This document shows positions 56,272 through 64,000 of a stretch of 64,000 nt of DNA, one piece after another (the stretch's first letter is position 1; the number at the start of each line of letters is the position of its first letter). The stretch is from Ciona savignyi (taxonomy: Eukaryota; Chordata; Ascidiacea; Phlebobranchia; Cionidae). Made by a program: the position numbers and the translations under genes. The notes beneath the pieces were generated by a model. That model made no database searches, had not been told where the DNA came from, and saw only the letters and a program-made list of their open reading frames with translations. The stretch lies in contig CH002073.1 in assembly GCA_000149265.1 (NCBI GenBank), positions 1,379,354 to 1,443,353 of the forward strand, given 5' to 3'.

Positions 56272-57770
56272 ATGTCGGGTAACAATGAATATTACCAAGT
56301 TGAAGAAAACATCACAGCGAACATGGATTGCTCGGTGTTCGACAGTAAGAATATGAAGAACATGACGTTTGAAATTCCATTCAGCTCGCCCACCTGGGTA
56401 TCCACAACTTCTGTTATCATCTTACTCACTCTAGCTCGCTTGTATTTGCTCTCAGCAACTGTTCAATATGAGTTAAAATCAAGAGGCTCTCGAAGAACTG
56501 AACGAAGTAGGTTAATTTTTTTTTACTGAGCCAAGTTTCAAACCCATGATGGGCTCGTCACAAGGACCGTTTTTTTGTATAAGAGTCGGTATATGTATCG
56601 GTCGCGTTAACCATTTGGCCACACGACCGTACTCGAAGTAGGTTAATTAAGAATCCATTTTTTTCACGATCATGATATTTATACGAGTGGATGAAAAACG
56701 CAAGGGCCGTTCAATAAGGATTAATCGTCAGATTCTCCCTTGTCTATAGCCGAATTACAGAGTCTATTGTAGTGTGTTGTGTGGCAAAATAGGTGTTGCA
56801 TATGGACATTAAGCAAAAATGTATGCTGCGTATTAAATATTAGCATACTTGCTTACTTCTTTTATTGCACAGTATAAATTTCCGGTTTTATTTTACAGAA
56901 TTTGCGAGTAAATATTTGATATTTGGAAGAAACTGCCTTCCACTGCTTAGCGTCGTGGGAATCTTATAAAGGGTCTTACCTCAATTTCTTGACGTATTTT
57001 TTGGTACCACGTCAGACCGCATGTGCATGATAATGGATGTAATTTACTTGGAGATGAGCTGGTGTTACGAAATGATCTTATTTGCTGTCATTTGGGCGAG
57101 ACAAATGCATATCTACGCAATAACCCTGAATAGTGTTGTTAAAAGCAAATCAATTGTCACATTTAACTGGATTTTTTTCATATCCGTCGAAATAACGCAA
57201 CTTTTTTGGGCGGTGGCCGAGCCGTTTCAAGCTGATATTTATAGTAGCCCAGTGGGTTGCTGCATTAAACAGAAAAATATGCCGGATGGTTTAATGCTAC
57301 TTATTTTAAACTTCTCTTTCGTAGCTGGAAATGAAATTGGACTGCTGGGATTTATATTGTTTCCCATCGTTTACCACCGAAAGACCATGTCTTCTGCAAA
57401 TAATCAAAATGATGAACGACAAAGAAATAATGCTGCTTTAACGAATAGGTTGATTAAGCGATTAACATTACCACACACATGTGCCATTATCGTGAGAAAT
57501 GTCTCAGTTATNNNNNNNNNNNNNNNNNNNNNNNNNNNNNNNNNNNNNNNNNNNNNNNNNNNNNNNNNNNNNNNNNNNNNNNNNNNNNNNNNNNNNNNNN
57601 NNNNNNNNNNNAATGTCTCAGTTATTGCTTTCGTAATAGTCGAAGGCCAGTCTGGCATTCTACAAATAGTCGCGTGCGGTAACGAATTTGCCTCGTTACT
57701 TTGCTTCTGTTTCTTTATAGTTTCGCACGTTGATTGGAAATTGAGACTGTTTCCGTGGATTAAAGCATAA
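56272..57770 (+). CDS. Multi-pass membrane protein (7TM-like), interrupted by a stop
   Basis: Exon 1 is 56272-56506: a start in MSGNNEYYQ, two N-glycosylation sequons (ENIT, KNMT) and a first helix (TSVIILLTLARLYLLSATVQ). Exon 2 is 56899-57770, in phase (AAA split), with several hydrophobic segments: YLIFGRNCLPLLSVVGIL, YEMILFAVIWARQ, FNWIFFISVEITQLFWAVAE, LMLLILNFSFVAGNEIGLLG, SVIAFVIVEGQSGILQIVAC and FASLLCFCFFIVSHVDW. Seven helices and an extracellular N-terminus suggest a receptor-like topology, but I see no DRY or NPxxY motif and assign no family. A TAA at 56967-56969 interrupts the frame between helix 2 and the next segment; downstream the same frame resumes. A shorter product could start at Met 57021. 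The gap 57512-57611 lies between helices 5 and 6. Confidence 0.6.
56519..56633 (-). mobile_element. SINE family 2 with 15-bp target duplication at a donor
   Basis: Minus-strand tRNA-like head and A-rich tail. CGAAGTAGGTTAATT flanks it on both sides (56503-56517 and about 56634-56648). That duplication contains the exon 1 donor GTAGGT, so the donor is now present twice. Confidence 0.88.
56690..56785 (-). mobile_element. SINE family 1 remnant
   Basis: GTGGATGAAAAACGCAAGGG, TTAATCGTCAGATTC and TATTGTAGTGTGTTGTG. Old antisense copy in the intron of the membrane-protein gene. Confidence 0.55.
57512..57611. other. Assembly gap (100 N), probably spurious
   Basis: The 14 bases before the gap (57498-57511) and the 14 after it (57612-57625) are identical, AATGTCTCAGTTAT. 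Joining on that overlap keeps the reading frame. Confidence 0.85.
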
Positions 57771-57811
57771 CCGCACAAAGACTATATGATTGCACATTGT
57801 ATAATAGTATC

Positions 57812-57837
57812 AATAAATGTCTTGCACTGTAAATAAA
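57812..57837 (+). terminator. Poly(A) signals of the membrane-protein gene
   Basis: AATAAA at 57812-57817 and 57832-57837, 42 and 62 bases after the stop. Confidence 0.6.
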
Positions 57838-57892
57838 ATATTCGTCGTCTCTGAAATTGCATTTGTTCTATAATACTAATTATCGGTACGAT

Positions 57893-57990
57893 GGTGTCGT
57901 CCTTTGGTTAGCGCGACCGGTGCATATACCGTCTTCTGTACAAAACGATTTTTCAGCCCATTACGTTTTCGAAACCAAGCTCGGGAAAAT
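57893..57990 (+). mobile_element. SINE family 2, diverged
   Basis: GGTTAGCGCGACCGGTGCAT, ATACCGTCTTCTGTAC and TTTTCGAAACCAAGCTCGGG. Downstream of the membrane-protein gene. Confidence 0.6.
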
Positions 57991-58134
57991 ATTTATGTCG
58001 GCTCGAGTAGCAAAAGCTTAATGGTGATTGTTCAGATTTCCGTCTATTAGCTTTACTTGACATGACCGATTTCCCATTTGTTTTGTCTCAAACATATTTT
58101 TTATTTAAAACATTTTTTGTTGCGTTCAGTTGCA

Positions 58135-59565
58135 TTGTTAATTTCTAAATGGGACATATACATTGTTTTTGTCCGTTTTTTTTCGCCAACCGCTTGACCT
58201 GCATGGTATGTGGCCCCGCCATCTTCCAGAAGAAATAATGAAATCGTAATAAAACTTGGTCATTAATAAAATCTGCCAAAAAAGTAATGGAATCGCAATG
58301 AAAACTTGGTAATTTGTTAGACAACATGGGCTAGATATGCAGAAACCAAAATTTTGGGTGATAAATCAAGGGGAATTCCCCTGGGAGGTTAAAAACCAAA
58401 ACGGTATTTTTTTTATAAAAAAATTAGCTTTTTGTGGCATAGCGCTTTAAACGGCTGCTCCAATTTGAATAAGATTTGGTGGAATGTAAGCACTGATTTA
58501 ACCACTTGGAAGAAATAAAAAAATTACCTAGGGAAATACCCTAAAAAATAAGATTATGTTCTTAAATCATGATTGTGACAGGCATGGCATGTCGCCCCGA
58601 CATCCACCAGAAGGAATAACGGAATCGTAATGAAACTTAGCCATTTGTTAGACAACATGGTCTAGAAAGGCAGAAACCAAAATTTTGGGTAATTAATTTA
58701 GGGGATTTCCCCGGAGACGTTAAAATCCAAAACGGTATTTTTTCTAAAAATAACTAGTTTTTTTGGGCATGGCGCTTGAACGGCTACTCCAATCTGACTC
58801 AAATTTGGTGTAATGTAAGTGCATTACCTACTAATTTTAAAATTAAAAAAAAATATTCAAGGGAAATACCCTAAAATATAAGATTTTGTTCTCAAATTAT
58901 GATTGTGACAGGCATGGCATGACGCCCTGACATCTACCAGAAGGAATAATGGAATAGAAACTAAACTTGGTCATTTGTTAGACAACATGGTCTAGATATG
59001 CAGTAGCAAAATTGTGGTTGATATATTTAGGGGAATTCCCCTGAGACGTTAAAATCCAAAACGGCTATTTTTCTATAAAAATAGCTTTTCGGGCCATAGC
59101 GTTTGAACGACTGCTGTAATTTTGATCAGATTTGGTGAAATGCTGGATCGTTAGCCACCCTGTGTCAATTAAAAGAAAGAAAACATTTACTTAGGGTAAC
59201 TTCCTTAAAAATGAAGATATGTTCCTAATTCATGATATGTGACAAGCATGCCACATTGCACTGACATCTCCAACAAGGATTCGTCAAATTGGATTAAAAC
59301 TTTAAGAATTGTTGGATAACATGACCAACATATGTAAAAACAGAAACTTATGTACTAAGCCCATGGGGAATTTCCCGAAGCCATCAAAAACTAAACCGGG
59401 CTGTTTTAGGAATTTAGCTTCATATCAATACAGCACTCGAAAAAATGCTTTAATTTAAAACATTTGAGGTAAAATCTTCGTAAATCTAACACGATTGTTC
59501 TTTTTGTTTAACTACACATGGAGAAGAAGTTTAGTTTGATAACTATGGGACCCATGCATTTATGC
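58135..59565 (-). repeat. Second, inverted copy of the satellite element, about 4 units
   Basis: Markers GGGGAATTCCCCTGG (about 58369), GGGGATTTCCCCGG (58699), GGGGAATTCCCCTGAG (59032) and GGGGAATTTCCCG (59365) are spaced about 330 bases. The left end (AATGGGACATATACATTG, TTTGTCCG, CGCTTGAC) matches the right end of the 44.8-47.1 kb copy reversed. The right end (GGCTGTTTTAGGAATTTAGC) matches its left end reversed. Units are more diverged than in the other copy. Confidence 0.88.
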
Positions 59566-59649
59566 TTGCAGAAACAAGTGTATAAAATGCTTGCAGAAAC
59601 TCTGTGTATAAAATACAAAATGTTGTTAGGGACCCTGTAGCATGAATAT

Positions 59650-59955
59650 ATCCGGCTAGTTGGTCTAACGGTTAAGTGCGTTGCCTTTTAATCGAAAGGT
59701 TGCAGATGCGAAACTGGTCGTTAGCGAGTAGGTTGTGTCCTTGGGCAAGGCACTTTACGGACATTGCCTGAACCCAGCGGATTAATGGGTTCTACCAAAT
59801 TGAAGGAACGTGTCTATCATATACAACACACTGCAATAGCTCCGGTAACCCGATGATGGGCGCGAGGTGATCTGACGATTGCCCGTGTGTTAACCCCCTT
59901 GGTTTTCCCATTCACGGGGATAAAGATGAATATCCTATCCTATCCCTATCCTATA
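59650..59955 (+). mobile_element. SINE family 1, full length, best preserved
   Basis: Complete from TCCGGCTAGTTGGTCTAACG to three ATCCTATCC-type tail units. Its blocks agree with the apparent family consensus almost throughout, so it is a good reference copy. Confidence 0.92.
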
Positions 59956-60369
59956 TGTCATACAACATGTGTTTTACAAATAGTGGTGGCTAAACACGTG
60001 GCTGACACTCTCTAGTTAAATAGCCTTTTTTCTGTACTTTAAGCCCATCACATCTTTGAATTTCAAACTTGTACTTAAATTGCTGCCTTAATAGCGAAGT
60101 TATACATTAAATTATACTAGAACTATTTTATATCATATTTCATATCAGGACAGTAACCCAGAAAAGCTAGGAAAACAATCCCATGTTTGAAATTTAGCAA
60201 TGTACAATTTTTTGAATGTTTGAATTAGGTCTTCTGCTTTTTCATGTTCTACCGAATTGCATTAAATTAGTTTGGTCAGAATAGACTTAGGATTATACAT
60301 TCTCATTAAGACTTTCTAAAGTATTATTGCAGTATTCAACAGATTTGCTTAGTGTGTCTTTTTTCAGTA

Positions 60370-60612
60370 GAAGTGCTGTAGATTCAAAACTGGTCGCTAG
60401 ATAGTCGGTTGTGTCCTTGGGCAAGGCACTTTACGGACATTGCCTGAACCTAGTGCCATGTTGCGTTATACCAAATTAAAGAACGTCTGAATCATACACA
60501 ACACATTGCAATAGCTTCGTTAACCCGACGGTGGGGGCGAGGTAATCTCACAAATTCTTGTGCGCTAATGGTCTAAGTTTTCCCACTTACAGCAATAAAC
60601 ACATCCTATCCT
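60370..60612 (+). mobile_element. SINE family 1, head-truncated
   Basis: GATTCAAAACTGGTCGCTAG to a worn ACACATCCTATCCTA. A moderately diverged sense copy. Confidence 0.72.
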
Positions 60613-60722
60613 AAAATCATAAAGCTTTTGATGCAATGACTGGTACTGACAACTGATTTTATATTGGTATTTGAGAACTGAAATTTCTTGGTTGGTAGAT
60701 GATAACAGAAACTTTGAATCAA

Positions 60723-61015
60723 TAGGATAGTATACATATTTATCCCCATTGAGGGGAAAACCAAGGGGGTTAACACACGGCCAATCGTCAGATCACCTCG
60801 CGCCCATTGTCGGGTTACCGGAGCTATTGCAGTGTGTTGTATATGATAGACACGTTCCTTTAATTTGGTAGAACTCATCAATCCGCTGGGTTCAGGCAAT
60901 GTCCGTTAAGAGCCGTGCCCTATGACACAACCGACTAGCTAGCGACCAGTTTCACCACCTGCAACCTTTTGATTGAAAGGCGAAACACTAAACCACCAGA
61001 CTAACCGGTCAAACA
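60723..61015 (-). mobile_element. SINE family 1, full length
   Basis: Antisense copy with every block. Its translation is one of several near-identical SINE-derived frames in this window. Confidence 0.88.
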
Positions 61016-61019
61016 AATC

Positions 61020-62590
61020 CACCAAAATATGGCTAACACAGATCATGTGTTTAATGTTCCAATGACAGTGCCTAGGTTGATGCCAAAAAAGCAGTAAAAT
61101 TTGAAAAAAAACAGCAAACAGTACTTTACATACATTTTTACAACGTGCGCAATTGTCTGGTAAAGGAAAAGGATGGTCTTGAAACGGCAGTGCGATTTAA
61201 TACTGGTATCATGCAGAAAAAATGGGAAAATTATCCCCTTTTTTACTTTAACTCTCTTCCTTTACAAAAGAGAGAATTGAAGGAAAAAGGCATTCAACAT
61301 TGTCTTTAGGTTAAAGTACTCGTATACCACACTGTACTGCAGACTGTAATGAAATTGACAGATATGTACAAATATACATTATTTATAACGCTAGGGTATG
61401 TTGTAAGAAAGATTTTGATAGTTCAATTTAAATGGCGCAAAAATGCTGTATAAAATGATTTAAAACAAGTTTTTTTACCAAAAAAATGTACTATTTCGTG
61501 AAAAACGTATGAAAACAATTTGGCATGGTAATTGTAGGTTTTTAACTGTACAGAAAAAATGCAGAAAACATGGTAATCCTTTGGGGTAAAATAGTAAAAC
61601 AAGTCTGATTTTAGAGGCGCAAGAGTGCAAACACTTGACACAAAAACATAACAACTCCGCAATTTTCGAATATGAATGAAAATAAATTTAAAGATTCAGA
61701 CATAACACCCGCCAATATTATTTATAGTTGGAATTTCAAAATCAGTTTTCGTGAAAATAATATGTCAGAGAAATTATAAGAATATCGTCAAATTTTGAAG
61801 TCACAATCCCTCTAAAATCGATGTTTTTACAACAAAAACAAAACATTTTGATCAAAATAAAGTGAAACTTTGAACCAAATTCCGATTAATAAAAAGAAAA
61901 CAGATTTTTCACTTGATTAGCACAATTTTGAAGGAACTTGATCATAAAAAGTGATTTTTGGGCATTTTAATATGGCACTAAAAATTTCATTATATTTTTA
62001 AACGAATATTTCAACCAAAATATATTAAAATGAGAGTGGGTGTGATAACGTAGTGCTGTAGATGCATAAATGAGACCAATCGACTGTAAGCTAGATCAGC
62101 ACTTTGATTTGAACTTTTAGATCAGCATTTTGATTTGAAATTTTGATTTGTTTTCAAACCAAGAGATTGATTCTAGAATAATCCGGTACAAACCGGTTGT
62201 GGTTAATCATGGGAATGAGGTTCTCCTATTGGCATTGTGTGTAGAACTTCATCTAGGAGTTGTAATGCTCTAAAGAAAGAAGAAAAATAAGGGATTTTTA
62301 ATAACTAGAGTTAATTCCCCTTCTCTCGTTAATGGATTGTTAACTAACGGTCTGTGATAATTATTTTGCTGGTCCTTAAACTTAAATTAACTTAGTCCAA
62401 CAGATTAGTCTAGTGGTTTAATGGAGAAGTAAAATAAGGGATTTTTAATCACGAGAATTAATTCCCAATTTCTAGTTCATAGATTGACAACGATTGTACT
62501 GTGGTCATTTTTTGCCGGTCCTCAAACTTACATTAACTCAGTCCAACAGATTAGAACCCATTATTTTGCTGGGTTTGGGTTATGTCTGTC
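61020..62590. other. AT-rich intergenic DNA
   Basis: No exon or element recognised. A short duplication (AAATAAGGGATTTTTAAT, about 62286 and 62431) is the only structure seen. Confidence 0.45.
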
Positions 62591-62604
62591 AAATGCCTTG
62601 CCCA

Positions 62605-62910
62605 AGTCCGACAGATTAGTCTGGTGGTTTGGTGCGTCACCTTTCAGTCAAAAGGTTGTCGGTGCGAAACTGGTTGCTAGCTATAGTCAGTTGTGTCCTT
62701 GGGCAAGGCACCTAACAGATATTGCCCGAACCCAGCAGAATAATGGGTTCTACTAAATTGAAGGAACATGTGAATTGTACACAACACACTGCAATAGCTC
62801 CGGTAACCCAACTGTGGGCGCGAGGTGATCTGACGATTGCCCGTGTGTTAACCCACTTGGTTTCCCACTCACAGGGATAAACATGAATATCCTGTTCTAC
62901 CCTATTCTAA
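62605..62910 (+). mobile_element. SINE family 1, full length
   Basis: GTCCGACAGATTAGTCTGG head to a worn tail ATATCCTGTTCTACCC. Confidence 0.85.
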
Positions 62911-63139
62911 CGTAATTTGTTAGACCATAAGAATCTCAAGAAATTAGATTTTTGTTCTAATGTTTCCCTGTGATGCTATGGTATTGCAATTTAGCAAGCA
63001 AATGAAAAAGTCTTCGGATTATGAGTATGCCGTTACAATTAACAATTTGACCGGTAGATAATACTGTAGAATACTGCTTCGCATGTGTAGTGTGAAGGTT
63101 GTGGCATTGAAAACACCAATGCCCAGTCAGTTCTTTCCA

Positions 63140-63345
63140 TGGTGCAGGCACCTAACGGACATTGCCTAAACCTTGCGGATTAGTATGTCCTACTCAAGGG
63201 AAAAACTCCTTAATCATACACAACACAGTTCAATTGCTCTGGTGGTAACCCAACAGTAGGCGGGAGGTAATCTGATGATTGCCCGTGTGATAACGCGCCT
63301 TGTGTTTTCCAATCCACTGTGATAAACATGAATATCGTATTCTAC
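63140..63345 (+). mobile_element. SINE family 1, head-truncated
   Basis: GCACCTAACGGACATTGCC to GATAAACATGAATATCG. It leads directly into a tandem array built from the family's 3' end. Confidence 0.75.
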
Positions 63346-63439
63346 TAAAACTGAAGGAATGGCTAAATAATATACATGAAATAGCTCAGCCAAGCCTAAG
63401 GTGGTCGCAAGGTACTGTGACGATTAGCCGTGTGATATA

Positions 63440-64000
63440 CCCAATGTGTTTCCCATTCACGGGTATATAAGGTAAATATCATACTCTGTATATTCCCATC
63501 CACAATTATAAAACATAAATATTATATCCTTATGCTTGCCATTCACAGGTATGTAAGGTAAATATCATAGCCTATCCTGTGTATTCCCATTCACAATTAT
63601 CAAACATAAATATCCTATCCTTGTGTTTCCCATTCACGGGTATATAAGGTAAATATCATACCCTGTGTATTCCCATTCACAATTATAAAACATAAATATT
63701 ATATCCTTATGCTTTCCATTCACGGGTATATAAGGTAAATATCATACCCTGTGTATTCCCATCCACAATTATCAAACATAAATATTATATCCTTATGCTT
63801 GCCATTCACAGGTATGTAAGGTAAATATCATAGCCTATCCTGTGTATTCCCATTCACAATTATCAAACATAAATATCCTATCCTTGTGTTTCCATTCACA
63901 GGTATATAAGATGAATATCATACCCTGTGTATTCCCATTCACAATTATCAAACATAAATATTATATCCTTGTGTTTCCATTCACAGGTATATAAGGTAAA
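63440..64000. repeat. ~88-bp tandem array derived from a SINE 3' end
   Basis: Units contain CCATTCACGGGTATATAAGG, TAAATATCATACCCTGTG and CATAAATATTATATCCTT, starting at about 63455, 63547, 63635, 63720, 63808, 63897 and 63983. The variant ATCATAGCCTATCCTGTG occurs in the second and fifth units, so a three-unit (about 260 bp) higher-order period is likely. The array runs off the window. Confidence 0.88.

Noticed and set aside
23597..60899. Many near-identical 60-90 residue reading frames containing YHIQHTAIAP and DLTIARVLTPLVF-like text
   Set aside because: They are translations of the family-1 SINE in sense or antisense copies (for example 23597, 28219, 39882, 60899). They have no splice support and their ends track the SINE.

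Overview
This is an AT-rich animal nuclear genome window. It has many short exons, introns filled with tRNA-derived SINEs and minisatellites, hAT-type MITEs and two assembly gaps. The dominant SINE has a tRNA-like head and an (ATCCT)n tail, and it resembles the composite SINEs I recall from the sea squirt Ciona. A tunicate is therefore my best guess; this is inference, not a database match.

Five protein-coding loci can be reconstructed by joining exons whose splice phases agree. (1) 972-8291, minus strand: a Rab/Ras-like small GTPase with an N-terminal extension and an atypical switch II; its 3' end was not found. (2) 10316-20199, minus strand: a LONRF-type protein (RING1, TPR repeats, RING2, LON substrate-binding domain) in 15 exons, complete except for a few codons in an assembly gap. 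(3) 26818-51760, plus strand: a 24-exon gene with a predicted 1,830-residue, coiled-coil-rich protein that I do not recognise. (4) 52451-53148, minus strand: the last exon of a RING-H2 protein, convergent with gene 3. (5) 56272-57770, plus strand: a multi-pass, possibly seven-helix membrane protein with one in-frame stop and a gap that looks spurious.

The large blank regions are 20.2-26.8 kb, 53.2-56.2 kb and 57.8-64.0 kb. They hold SINEs, MITEs, satellites and low-complexity AT-rich DNA. A satellite-bearing element of about 338 bp repeats occurs twice in opposite orientation (44.83-47.13 kb and 58.14-59.56 kb).

The most striking pattern is how repeats meet splice sites. SINE 3' tails lie just upstream of many acceptors. 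Tandem duplications or a target-site duplication have copied exon junctions at five places. Part of exon 18 of gene 3 is repeated in inverted orientation two introns downstream, which brackets exons 19-20.
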